Positions 8,908 through 22,300 of a DNA stretch of 64,000 bases are shown piece by piece (within the stretch, counting starts at the first letter, position 1; each line of letters begins with the position of its first letter). This stretch comes from Nipponacmea schrenckii (Eukaryota > Mollusca > Gastropoda > Lottiidae). The position numbers and the translations under genes were made by a program. The stretch is taken from assembly GCA_030562195.1 (NCBI GenBank), contig JAUJPP010000006.1, positions 3,410,001-3,474,000 on the forward strand, written 5' to 3'. Below the pieces are notes generated by a model. That model saw only the letters and a list, made by a program, of their open reading frames with translations, did not search any database and was not told where the DNA came from.

Positions 8908-11300
8908 TACTTGACGATACATGGCATTTCATAAAAAAAAAGTTGAAATCCTTTTGGATACGATATTGTCCTTGCTCATGCAAACGAGTTAGATTTATTG
9001 TGGACGTATTTTCAAGAAAAGGTGTGCTTTTAGATAGATTAACTGCCTCTCGATTGGAGGTTAACCCCCCTCCCGATAAGACTAGGTTGTGGTAGTGTTT
9101 TGGCCACTTGGACGTCGCTGTAACATTACAATGTTCTCAGTCCGGTGTAACGACCCTTTATTGGATAGAAACATTGGACCATTGAGATGTGTTCTAATCA
9201 AACAGCATTGGATAGAAAAGTTTCTTTATTGATGGAAAGAATAGATTCTTAATAAATATCATTAAAAAGGAAAAACATAAATATATAAATAAATTAAACC
9301 ACTTATATTTGTCCAACTTCTGTTTCCATGTGTTATGAAGTTTACAAAAAAATTAAAAATTAAATGATAGTCAGATAAGATCTAAAATTAATGCAAAATG
9401 TCATGTTCAATATTTTTTTAAATCTATGACACGTGGAAACAGATGTTTAGTTAATATTGTTGCTACTGTTTTAACAAGAATTGTGGACAAACGGACGGGG
9501 CGACGGCGCTATACATCCAATTGTCCGTGTGATTTTAAATAATAAAACTTCTGTCAAAATAAAGAATGTATTCCTCCAACGTTTCGTGTTTTTTATTTAT
9601 ATCTTCATCGTGTAAAAACATCATATGTTTTCCATATGAGATCACCATTAATCATCTTCATGCTTGGTTTTGTTCAACTCTCATATTTATTTGGAATTTA
9701 CAAATTTCCATTTGGGCGTATTTATAAATTACAACCATATTCACTTAATCGCATTTCATTCGAATTTTCTTCTAAAAATGGGTGTATCCCTTCTGTTCAA
9801 ACATGCTGAAATATATTATAGTTGTAAATATTGTGAGCAAAATCGAATTAGTGTTTTTTAAGCCATTTTTTTCAATTTTATGCATAAAGGTATACTGCAT
9901 CTTAAGATGACCAAAATATTCAAATTTTGAAACTTGCCTTAAATTGTTCTCAGTTTCATGAATGGACATGTCTTGTATCCAAACTTTACGACAGAACCTC
10001 TCCTTAAACCATTTAAATTAAGACATTTTGAAGCGTTTATCAATAATAACTTAGTTCAATGTCAATGGATTTTTTTTATTATATATAGATTTTATTCTCT
10101 AGCCATGGCACATGACCACTAATGAATATATACTCTTTTGGTAAATTTGTGTCCATTCTAAGAGGCAGTATTTCACATAAAAGCCTGTTTTCACTTGTTG
10201 ATATTTGTCTGTTTCATCATTTCCATCATTATTCTTATTCTTAATTGTAGAAAAATATCATTCCTTCATGAAGCATATTTTAATCTCAAGTCATTGACAA
10301 AATCGTGCTCTAAACAGTTTAAAAAATAAATTTTCCACCAGTAAAAAAATAAAATTGAAGCTCTATCGACAGCAATATACAATGTGGTAAAAATATGAAC
10401 TTGGTGAACTTAATGATAAAAGTGTGAAGACAAACGATTATATACAGTATAGATAGTGACATAAAGGGGAATTGTAAGAGGTTTTCACAAACATATTCTA
10501 TATCGATTCCTGCAGTATGGTTGTATTACATAGAGGCGATTACTGAAGTTATTAAACGCTCTGTATTAGTGGAATTGCAGGAACCACAGACATCAGGCAG
10601 AAAATTGGAATGTTAGCCTACAAATCGGGGTCTGCGATACACATAATTTTGTTTAGAAAACCTCGTTACAATACTTTTTAAAGGAGAGATTTATATACAA
10701 AAGTTTAAACATGGTTACATTAAAGAGAGTAAGCACAAACTTCAAAATGATATGAATTCTTGTTGTAATGTATCTACCTTTTTTTGATTTTCCCTTTATT
10801 CCACTATATCCCGATAATGTCAGAAGAAGGCGTGATACTTTTGCTCGAAGAGAAACGAGGTGAAAGGTCAACAGGGACTGACGACGTTAGCAACTTACGG
10901 GTCTATTCAAAAATATAACCAACGTCCACAGTTAACTATATAGAGTGTTTTCAAGCTATTAGACAATTATGATAAATAAGCATACAAGTTTGTATAAACA
11001 GAGCAGACAGGTAATGGTGGTCATGGTTATATATTTTCAAATGGCAATATGAGTGCATTAAAAAATATAAATAAGATTTGTTCATTGTCTTTATGGTATT
11101 TGAGTTATTGAGTCACCACACTAATCCAATTCCCAAACGTCTCAGGGTCAATATATTCACTGTTTAGCCTATACATGATTGAAATACCACCCACATTTCA
11201 ATACTGATTCAACAACCTTCATTAGTCAATGGCGATTATAATTCAAAATCAACCTCAATCATGAGTCAGCCATACTCAGGCAATGATTGGATTTTCATCT
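8908..11300. other. non-coding stretch, nothing recognised
   Basis: AT-rich sequence with short chance frames, no splice-consistent exons on either strand and no recognised domain. It may include the 3' flank of the RNF24/122-like gene at its right end. Confidence 0.5.
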
Positions 11301-11301
11301 G

Positions 11302-11640
11302 TTAGTTCTGTGGAATATCCCAGCAAGTAACGAGTTGGATTGAAATCTGCTTGGACAGTGAAATTGACCAGCTAGTAGCGAATAGGATTGTGTTCGCTAG
11401 GACTGTGGCATTGCACAGCTGGTAGCTGGTTGGATTGTCGTCTATTAGGACAATGGAATAGCTCAGCCAAAATGGAACCGGTTTATCTTCTCTTAGGACA
11501 GTAAAATAGCCAGGCTTGCATCGTATCACAATACAGGTTATATATATCTTATATGACGAACGGGCGGACACGATGCTCAGCTAGTAACGAGTTGGACTGC
11601 CGTCTGCTAGGACAATAGAACAGTCCAAATAGTATCCGAA
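11302..11640 (-). repeat. degenerate 47-48 bp tandem repeat, tRNA-SINE related
   Basis: About seven diverged units of the form CTGCTAGGACAATGGAA...CAGCTAGTAACGAGTTGGA. The same unit in opposite orientation occurs near 37790-37950, where it runs into a tRNA A-box-like segment. Confidence 0.6.
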
Positions 11641-11721
11641 GGTCAGCCCAATATTGTAACCAGAAATAGATTTTACTGTATAGGTATTACTTGTCCAATA
11701 TAGTGTTCTAGGAAACGTTTA

Positions 11722-14700
11722 TCATAAAGTTGTTACAGCTATCGGCATCAGACCAGTTCTCTCCCCTAGTAACGGCTGTACTTTAGCTTTACATAATGGA
11801 CATGTATTTTTTCGATGTAACCACTGACATAAACATCTGAAATAAAAATTATACATAGCAATGGCAATTTCTTTTAAAGTGTCTAAATTATAAAGTATCT
11901 AAAAGGTATGAAGTGTCTAATGGTATAAAGTGTCTAAAGTAAAGAAGTGTCTAAAGGTAAGATGTGTCTAAAGGTATGAAGTGTCTAAAGGTATGAAGTG
12001 TCTAAAGGTATGGGTGTATTAGTTAACATACAATCCTTTAAATCGCTGCATTTACAAGCTTCTGTAAACTTAAAAAAGAATGAAAATGCAGTCAAGTTAT
12101 AAGATGCATTTTCAATAATTAACAGGAGAAAGAAATCTTACAGAACATTGGAAAGAAAACACATAAATTTCCCTGGAATACAAATATAAAGTATGAAAAA
12201 TTTTTTTCAACATCTTGAACCTTATGGGAAGAAAAACTCAAGTCAACTTTAGGCCTCTTTCTATCTACTTACTTCTGATGAAAACCATGTTTACATGGAC
12301 AAACAGCTAATTTCTCATTGGTTTTAAAATCTTCTAAACACACTGGACACGACTGAAGAAATTAAAACAGTTACAATGGATATTATTATATATTATGATG
12401 ATTTTAATTCGTTTATTAATTTTTAACAGCGATATTAGGTGTAGTAATAGTTAAGACACTGTCTAATTGACGGTAGAATGTTAACCTAACAGAAAGTAAT
12501 TGAAGCTATCTTAGAAGGTATGAACTTTGTCTAAAGTCATGCCGGATTAGTACCTATCATACAATAACTTTAAAGTAGCTATCTACTAAGCTATGGCGTA
12601 GATAAATAAATATATCAAAAGTGCTATCTACTGTAGAATACCTTATTGGGTGATAAATATATATATCATACAAGTGATATCTACTGTAGAATGCCTTATT
12701 GGATGATAAATACATATATCATACAAGCTATATCTTCTGTAGAATACCTTATTGGATGATAAATATATATATCATACAAGTGATATCTACTGTAGAATCC
12801 TTATTGGTGATAAATAATTTATCATACAAGCATATCTACTGTAGAATACCTTATTGGGTGATAAATATATTTATCATACAAGCGATATCTACTGTAGAAT
12901 ACCTTATTGGGTGATAAATATATTTATCATACAAGCGATATCTACTGTAGAATACCTTATTGGATGATAAATATATTTATCATACAAGCGATATCTACTG
13001 TAGAATACCTTATTGGAAGATAAATATATTTATCATACAAGCAATATCTACTGTAGAATACCTTATTGGGTGATAAATATATTTATCATACAAGTGATAT
13101 CTACTGTAGAATACCTTATTGGGTGATATTTATCATACAAGCGATATCTCCTGTATAATACCTTATTGGGTGATAAATATAATATATCTATCATACAAGC
13201 GATATCTACTGTAGAATACCTTATTGGGTGATAAATATATTTATCATACAAGTGATATCTACTGTAGAATACCTTATTGGGTGATATTTATCATACAAGC
13301 GATATCTACTGTAAAATACCTTATTGGGTCATAAATATATTTATCATACAAGTGATAACTACTGTAAAATACCTTATTGGGTGATACAAATATATTTATC
13401 ATATAAGTGATATCTACTGTAGAATACCTTATTGGGTGATAAATATATTTATCATATAAGCGATATCTACTGTAGAATACCTTATTGGGTGATAAATATA
13501 TTTATCATACAAGCGATATCTACTGTAGAATACCTTATTGGTGATAAATATATTTTCATATAAGTGATATCTACTGTAGAATACCTTATTGGGTGATAAA
13601 TATATTTATCATATAAGCGATATCTACTGTAGAATACCTTATTGGATGATAAATATATTTATCATATAAGCGATATCTACTGTAGAATACCTTATTGGGT
13701 GATAAATATATTTATCATACAAGTGATATCTACTGTAGAATACCTTATTGGGTGATAAATATATTTATCATATAAGCGATATCTACTGTAGAATATCTTA
13801 TTAGGTGATAAATATATTTATCATATAAGCGATATCTACTGTAGAATATCTTATTGGGTGATAAATATATTTATCATACAAGCGATATCTACTGTAGAAT
13901 ATCTTATTAGGTGATAAATATATTTATCATACAAGCGATATGTACTGTAGAATATCTTATTGGGTGATAAATATATTTATCATACAAGTGATATCTACTG
14001 TAGAATACCTTATTGGGTGATAAATATATTTATCATACAAGCGATATCTACTGTAGAATACCTTATTGGGTGATAAATATATTATCATACAAGCGATATC
14101 TACTGTAGAATACCTTATTGGGTGATAAATATATTTATCATACAAGCGATATCTACTGTAGAATACCTTATTGGGTGATAAATATATTTATCATACAAGC
14201 GATATCTACTGTAGAATATCTTATTGGGTGATAAATATATTTATCATACAAGCGATATCTACTGTAGAATATCTTATTAGGTGATAAATGAGTATAGAAT
14301 AAAATGTATGAAAATCAACTCACATCATTTTGTAGTATTTTTTTCTGTGGAGAATATACAACCTATAAAAATACACCAGATAATTAGACCCTGATTACAA
14401 TTGAAGATGGCAGATCATCGTTATAGCTTTAACGATTTCACAAGATATTTTGGTTTTATAGATTTGGTAAGTCTAATTTCAATTTGACCATAATTTCGTT
14501 CTGCTTATTTATTAGCATTAGATCTTATTTTTAATTTAGCAACTTCAGCTAAAATCCGGCAAATTAACATGTTGACCATGGTGAAAACTCCTGAATTGTT
14601 AATTGTTTTGTACAGAAATGCAGAGCTCAGCAAAAATAAACCAAAATCAAATCAACTACAAATATATATTCTTTGTAGTGACCTCGATTAACTTTGGTGT

Positions 14701-16254
14701 ATAAATTTAAAAATACAATACCAACTTGTTTATATCCTCTATCATACGACCCTTGTCTTTTTAATCTGAAATAAATATGTTATATAAAGACTAGTATAGG
14801 AATATGATTTATCTCTTTAAGAAATAGACCACCTAGAATACACTCGTCCTATTAGTGTTTAATAGTGACCATTGGTTAAATCAGTATATGCATCCCACAC
14901 TTAATCAAATTTTGACAAAGCTACTAATAAAAAACATTTAGAATTTAAAAACAAGGCAAGCAATGAATCGGGTTATCAACGCTAAAACAGGACAATTAAA
15001 AGTACCGAAAGTCTAAGATTGTTAGATGAAAATGCCAAACAATAAAAAAAAAGTATTATTTCCATTTTAATATGTAATTTCGGGATGGAAGTGTTTTTTT
15101 GTTGTTTTTTTTTTCGAATATAAAATCATCAAATTTCATTATTCTATGGATTTGAGGACATTCACAGCCAAATAGTAAGCAACTGACAATTTACATGCGA
15201 ATGCTCTAAATGATTTGAAACTTCAACTCTGGGCTAACTGTTGAGGGAAGTTTGATTAGCACACAATTCAAATTTGAGAAAAATAAAAATACACTGATTG
15301 GTATAATATTACTTAATATAATTTGTACACATTTAACGGCAACACCTGAGATAATGTCTACTCATTAGTTTAAGTTTCTAAAAATGATACTGCTTCTCAG
15401 ATAACATACCATTTCAACAACTTTCGTCCAAACCCATAAATAATTGTGCCTCAAAGACAATTTACAAGCACTTGTGCATTGACGGATGCTTGGATGGAAG
15501 GGGTGACGGCAATATAAAAATTTTGATTGACCGCAATGAATTCAAAATCTGTCTAGTAGAAGGGCTTGTATTTAATATAAATTTCTCAACCAAATCTAAA
15601 GTTCGGTAGTCTAACAAAGACTCTAAGTATCCACAACGTTAGAATCATGATTCATGAATAACCAATTATGCTCCGTACTGTTGTGTTCCGTAACAGCACT
15701 GATTCTTATAGATGCCGGTAATTATTCATACTTATTATCTTAAGGTGGTAAATTTTTTTCATGTAGTCTACTTTCAAGCTTAAGTCAAGTGTCTGTTTGA
15801 AATGTATGTCAGTAAGTTCAGTTTTACAGCTTGGGTTCTTTAAACAACGTTTACTACATAAACTCATCCGTCGGTACATTTGGTAGTAAATTATCAATCA
15901 ACAGCTATAGAGACAACGGTTCACTGCCGTTCATTTAGGCACACATTTTTTGAGAACACCTCATTTAGACACATTACTTTAGGCCCACTTAATTTAGGCA
16001 CACGGTCAGATAAGCACATGTAATTTAGGCACAGTGTTTTTTAGGCACATACTCAATTAGGCACAATTAGAATATGATCATGTCCTGAAAATAAAGTAAA
16101 TTAATCAGATTAAAATATCAACTGATAAATATATAAATCAAATATGCACTTACTTCCACATGTAGCAACAGAATATAAGGGAGAGAAGGAGAGTTAATGC
16201 CCCTATCCCTAACAACGGAAGAGACACTGAGAATGGTATATTGTTGATCTTCAT
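11722..16254 (-). CDS. membrane RING-H2 E3 ligase, RNF24/RNF122-like
   Basis: Five exons on the minus strand: 16254-16154, 14765-14726, 14362-14324, 12352-12273 and 11836-11722, all with GT-AG ends and matching phases, giving 124 residues. An in-frame stop just upstream supports the ATG at 16254. A single membrane segment at about residues 8-31 (ends [11 protein letters not shown]) precedes a short basic linker. The RING-H2 has all ligands: C62, C65, C80, H82, H85, C88, C99, C102 (C3H2C3). The order membrane segment, YKQVV linker, CPVCLEDFK and PCKHGFH matches RNF24 and RNF122, which are 148 and 155 residues in human. Role by family: membrane-anchored ubiquitin ligase. Two exons are only 39-40 nt. 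Introns hold a 53-bp satellite and an orphan exon of the secreted family. Which of the two vertebrate paralogues is closer I cannot decide. Confidence 0.88.
11875..12012 (+). repeat. 17-bp tandem repeat in RNF-like intron
   Basis: About eight units of GTGTCTAAAGGTATGAA, irregular at the left end. Confidence 0.8.
12610..14288 (+). repeat. 53-bp satellite, about 31 units
   Basis: Unit of 53 bp (for example starts at 12884 and 12937), containing GATATCTACTGTAGAATACC and the perfect palindrome GATAAATATATTTATC. A few units are shortened (near 12800, 13125, 13280). It fills intron 3 of the RNF24/122-like gene, ending 36 bases from exon 3. Confidence 0.95.
15654..15717 (+). pseudogene. orphan signal-peptide exon of the secreted Cys-rich family
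   Basis: Near-identical to exon 1 at 7189-7252: it encodes [22 protein letters not shown] and keeps the GT donor at 15718. Similarity extends from about 15618 to 15742 and then stops; no exon 2 follows and the kappaB array is absent. A 7-bp insertion upstream creates an overlapping short frame (ATG at 15647) that ends at a stop inside the start region. It lies on the opposite strand within intron 1 of the RNF24/122-like gene. It is most likely a dispersed, truncated copy. Confidence 0.75.
15925..16070 (+). repeat. TTTAGGCACA repeat, left arm of inverted pair
   Basis: Irregular copies of ATTTAGGCACAC. The reverse-complement arm (GTGCCTAAATGACAG) occupies about 16375-16690. The pair brackets exon 1 of the RNF24/122-like gene. 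Confidence 0.75.
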
Positions 16255-16374
16255 CAAACTTGTTTAACAATCAACAATCAAACTGAAAAATAGAAAAAAA
16301 ACAGGTTAACTATGGAACACAGTACAGGTTGAGCATCTTTGGGCACTCAGTCAGTTGGGCATAAATATGTTAAG

Positions 16375-16690
16375 CACAATTCAGTTTAACTCCTATGTAG
16401 GCCCTACTTCTAGGCAAACATTCATATTATCACTGTGCCTAAATGACAGTTTGCCTACAAAGAGTGCACTTAGATATATAGGTTCAATTGGAGGTGGGCC
16501 AAATGACGGTGTGCCTAAATGATTGTGGGCCTAAATGACAGTGTGTCCGTATCTACGAGCTTAAATGACAGTGTGCCTAAATAAAAGTTTGCCTATGTTA
16601 ATATGGGCTGAATTGGAGGTGAGCCTGAATCAATGTGTCTATATAAATAGTGCTGAATGTGTACTAGACGAAGTGTGTCTAAAGTATACT
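16375..16690 (-). repeat. right arm of inverted repeat pair
   Basis: Copies of GTGCCTAAATGACAGTGTG and variants, complementary to 15925-16070. Confidence 0.75.
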
Positions 16691-19381
16691 GTGTCTTATA
16701 TCTACAGATCAATGGGTTTCAGGTAAGCCCCCTTCTCAATACACATACAACCTCTCAGCATATTCCTTGTCCCCAACAACTCACCTTACAATGATCAAGA
16801 TATAAGGAACTTCATCTTATAAAAAGTTCTGAAAATTTGATTGTTGCAATTTGATGCAATCAATGTTCATGATATATTAAAAATTCAGAAAAACCATTTT
16901 ACCTTTCATTTCACATAAATTGCAACTACACTATTCCAACCTGAAATTTTGCAATTTCATTCTTTAACTATGTCCTCATATTGAGTTTTAAAAAAAGTTT
17001 TAAAATTTTGACACAATTGTTAACAGCAGCTATATCTTTGATGTCAGACAAAGGAAATTAAAATATCAGTTTATATACTAAAAATACATTGATGTGTTCC
17101 ACTTGAATTAAGTTTGACAAAGGTTTTAGAAAACAATTAGATGGCAATATCGAATATGTCAAAGGGATGCTGTGGAAAAAAAAAATCAATTAAATAAGTG
17201 AATTGTTATATATGGTTTTACTGAGGATTTATCAAGTTATACAGGTAGATTATGTTGTATAGAGAAAAGGTAAGACCATACAGAATGTTTTGGCTCCACT
17301 CACGGACCACTGGATCACCATAATAGATCAAGTCTACCAACTATGTACCAAATCTGTCTTGAACAGATAGGCTTTGTCTCTCAAAGTTTCTTAACACTTA
17401 AACTACATCCCACTCAACCATTATAATTTTCAATGAAGAAACATCCCAGAACATCTTTCCCCCTTTGAACTACCTAGTTTGAGATATCAGCATTTACATA
17501 TAATCTACCAACCAACCAACCTGGTGAAGATACAGAAACACTAGGTCCCGGTGAAAGATGAATTATTCAGTTCAGTCATACCTTTACACTGTTTTCGTCA
17601 CATCTGCTGTGGTTCATATTTAAAATCATTATCTCCCCTCAGCCTAGTTTCAGACTAATTATAACCATTGTATAGGGAATTTACTAATTTCCTTGAAGCC
17701 AGGTTACATCACAACAATGTTTTTATAAACAGTAGCATTATTTTTAGATAACTAAAGCATCACAAACCCTGTATCTATGAATTTGTCTATGGTCAACCTG
17801 GCGCTGTCAACTAACATTAAGAGGGCGAAGTCAACGTTAGCCTGGTGACGCCAACTCCCATCATTTCAGATGTCAGTGTACCCGTGTATAAACATTACTT
17901 AAAGTATCCTGAGGAGTCACTGGAATGTCTTAACATCTAATAAATGACAGAAGGGCTACTGGCAACAAAAAGGGTTCTTAATTTTCATCCCCTATATGAT
18001 ATACAGCTTCAGAACTTAGTAGTTTGTCCTTTAGAAATTTAAAAGTAAAACATTAATGACACTTTGTATTAGAACTGTCAAAGATATTTGTTTGTTTAAA
18101 GTGACATGTACATTGATTCTTTAGACATAAATGTAATATAAGCTAACCTATTTAAACAGTTACAGGCAAAGTCCTGCTGCCTCTTAGAATGGACATACAA
18201 TTTAACTGGGTCAGTATATATTCATTTGTTACATTTACCAGGTGTCATGACTATAGAATACAATCTGTACATAAACCAATAATATATTCATTAAACTAAA
18301 TAATTATTAAAAAACATATCTTAGCTTAATTAGATTATTGAGTTTTGACTGAAGGTAATTCCACTGATTTTGGTCAAGATTAAATTTTTAAATTTTTTTT
18401 TGTCATCCTTATGTAGCATAACATTAAAAATTACAATAAATAAATATTCTAAAAGTATTCATCCATTGTAATATTTGTTTATTTATTCATACCTGTGCTT
18501 CTCATTGAAGGATTATCAAAAAAACAATAAATTGACACCAGAATCCATCAGAATTTAGAGCATAGACTGTCACTGCAGTATCCCTTTTTAATGTGAAAAT
18601 GTTATGGAAATTTCTATAAAAAGCCTATTAACATATTTCTTTGTTGGTTAAATTTCAAGTTCAATTGAATGTAAATCAGCTGGAAACCAGCTGACACACG
18701 TGACCTGTTTTGTTAACTGTCAGACTACAACTCAAAACCAAAACAAAGCAAATTTTTCATCAGATAAGCTTACTCACCAAAATAGAAGGGTCATGGCCAA
18801 TGCTTTCGCTGATTTTGCATCTTTAAAGAGACATCCTTCCTACATCTCGTTCGGTTGACATAAAAAACAAAGGAATTCTTGATCATAAAGTGTCAAATGT
18901 AGATCGAAAAATATTTTATCAACAAGTTTATCGATGTAGGTCATAGGTTAGTTGATCACATGACCTATTTGCCAGAATTTGGTTTTTAGTGGATATTACG
19001 ACATTAATGTCATTTCAAAAATCATAGAATGTTCAGGCATAGTCAGAATCTTGGTTTTATTCATCAATGAATTTTAAGAGAATGATCATTTTAATCCCAA
19101 ATTTATTCTAATTTAAAACAATAACTATACATTGGGCAAGTTCAGGCATGTCAAAGAATTTGTAATTACGATAAACAAAAGACTCTTTTATGGCAAATAA
19201 ACGTATCAAAGTCAAGGACGTATCCATTTTTTACTATAGATTGCAAAATTTCAAGACACTGACGCAATGGTTTCGAAATATTGATACCGATTTAGCTATT
19301 ACTCAACTAAAATGGTCAAGCTGATTTGTCGAGTCAAAGATTCGATATTTACCCAGAAGTTTCTAACGACGAACAGACGAC
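16691..19381. other. intergenic: 5' flanks of RNF-like gene and FBXW4
   Basis: Separates two divergent genes. I see no coding exon. Untranslated first exons of either gene could lie here but cannot be assigned from sequence alone. Confidence 0.5.
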
Positions 19382-22300
19382 ATGTTGCCAAGTGGAAGAA
19401 AAATGAAAAAGAGATCGCGAAAAGGTTTAAAAGAGGAAAATATGGAGGACGTATTTCAGCTGGATTATTTACCTGATGACATCTTATATCATATTCTGTC
19501 ATTTCTTGATGTCAAATCTTTATGTACCATTTGCAGAGTCAGCAAATTGTTCAAATATTTTGCAACCAAGGATTGTGTCTGGATGCCATTTTGGAAAAAT
19601 CAGAAGGTTCAGATGATATATAAGATACCTGTTGACAATGACACAGGAAGGTAGTCTACTTGAATTAATTAAGTTGATGAAAATGTTCTGAAATTGACAG
19701 TGACAATTTGCTATTCCATATGGCTAACATTTCTGTGTAGATATTTTATTTTTATGAGCTTCCTAATGATTTTTAATTATAATGATGTTTCTGTCTACGT
19801 ACTCGGTCAACTTGGGTAGGCATTTTTGTTAGTTAACTCGGAGAAAGATTGAACTAGGAGACAATATTCTCCAGTCATCCCGGGGATAAATTTACCGATG
19901 CCGTTATTATATCTTTGGTATAAAAGTTCATTTTTTAGGTCATTCACATAGAGATTATTCATTTTTATTTACATTCCTGTTGCCTCCGGTTAAACGATAT
20001 AGCCGTGAAATCATTATATTCTATTTTCGGTTTGTAGATGTCAAATTTCAAATGCCTCTGATCTCTCCGTTAATTAAATGATCGCTGATCATTGTTAATT
20101 AATGGATTGTCAAGTGTTTAGCGATCAGGAATGCGAAACTATTAAAAACAATTAAAAACAAAAGGTTTTAAGATACCATCTTTATTTCAATGATATATTG
20201 GGTCCGGGTTAACTTGAAGTTGTCTCCGAATTAACTTATGGTTGTACCTGAGTTAACTCACTTTGTCTCCGGTTTAACTGTCTCCGAGTTTACATGTCCC
20301 CGAGTGACTGGTATTCTTCTGTCTGACCATAATGCAATTTGAATTAGTCTGAAATTTACTGACTCTATTCCCAGCCTCTGATAGCTATTTGGTTAGGTAT
20401 TTTTAATGATCACACGATTTGAGATGGTGACTTAGCAATTGAAATTCTTGAAGAACTTTGACGGAGCTATATGCGTGACATGAGAGGTGTAGGGAGATAA
20501 TGATGGTATGATTGAACTACAAAAAAAAAATCCATCTGACCAAATAAATCGAGATTGGGTGGATATTAGGAATGTTAAAACCCCTGCACTCGCAAAGGTG
20601 CGGAAACTCCCCAGTTTTTGGTGCCTAGTTTTTCTGAATTTCCCCCCAGGAATACAGTCAGCAAGTTTCAGACTAAATGCAATGGCATAATGTTTACATA
20701 TCATTATAACAGTTTCAAATACCACTGACTGAGAAGCTGGTAGGTTGCCTTGAGTCTATTGTAAACATGGATTATAGAGGAGGTACCCATGTTTGACTCC
20801 AATCATTTTTTCCTCACCTGTCACTTGTCTTTCTATTTTTATAAAAGGGCTGTGCTACTTTATGTCTCTAAACTTGTATCTGATTTGTTTAATTTTTCTA
20901 GAATTTCAGATTGCTGGAGCACAAAGCAAAGATACAAATCCAGCATCAACTGGGAAAAGGGGATTTTTTTTGGACCCTGTATGGTTTCATTCCAAACCAA
21001 GTGAGAACATTTTTCATATTTTCTTTATTTCATGTCAGAGGTCATTTGTACTTGCTGGTTGCTCCTAAAATTCAAGGCCATTGCTGGTTTCTCCTAAATT
21101 TCAAGGTCATTGCTGGTTGCTCCTAAATTCAAGGTCATTGCAGGTTGCTTCTAATATTCAAGGTCATTGTAGGTTGCTCCTAATGTTCAAGGTCATTGTG
21201 CTGCTTTCTTATGAAAATCTGGAGACTTTTAATAAGTTGCCTTGTCTTGATATTTCAGTCAACAGTATAAATGGGTAAAAATAATGAAGGACAATCAATG
21301 CCAAGAGGTTTGGCCAAAAACAAATAGGTAACCAGTATCTCATGACCAAAGTTGTTTTTTGTAATTTTTGAGGAAAATTTCCAGGTTATTTGACAAAATT
21401 ATATTGCCTTGATGATATGCTTTCTTCCATTATAGATTGATGCCATGGTTACAGAGAGATGACCAATCAAATATCTGGTTATCTGTAAAAAATGATATAC
21501 GATGCTATCATCTCGATAAACACGGAAACCCTCGGGAATTAAAGGAGAGACAACTGAGTGGTTTTAAAGATGATGTTAGTAAATTTGTTATTAAAGATGG
21601 GCTTTTAGTCAGTGGATGCAGGTGAGTTTTAACAATATTTATGTTACTTAGAGTCGTTATATTGTTATAAATGCCAGGATACAATTGCATGAAGAAATAC
21701 TTACAATAAACTCTTTATTTTACATGGGCCATTATTAGGTTCAATTCACTTGGATATGATACTTATATTCATCCCATGGGTCAGAATTAGATCCAATATA
21801 CAAGTACATGGTCCTGTCTAACATTCAGTCCATAGAGACAAAAACAGACTCTTTATTTTACATGGGTCAGAATTAGATCCAATATACAAGTACATGGTCC
21901 TGTCTAACATTCTATGTTCGGAGATTAAGTTTATGACTGCAAAAGAAATATACTATGTTTAAATGCACAAAAATACATGGGAAGGACAGATCTATGATCT
22001 ATTTATTACCAATTTTTAGTGTTCCAATTTCTAAGTTTATAGGAGAATATCTTCTCTAACACATAGATGATCCATTACTATGAAATAAAAAGTCTGGAAA
22101 TTTCTGCAGATTGTCTCCATTTGTAATACCATAAACTCACATAATAATGTAATATTTATGTAAAATCAGAGTAACAACATGTTTTTCAGGTTGTGTTATG
22201 ATATTCAGTATTTTTATTTTTAAATCATGTATTTTCAGAGATGGAAGTTTAGGGTGTTGGAATAGCGATACGAGTGATTTATTGTTTAAATATTCAAATC

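Noticed and set aside
12610..14288. Regular repeats resembling a CRISPR array
   Set aside because: Units are contiguous with no unique spacers, and the locus is an intron of a eukaryotic gene; the same applies to the other arrays.
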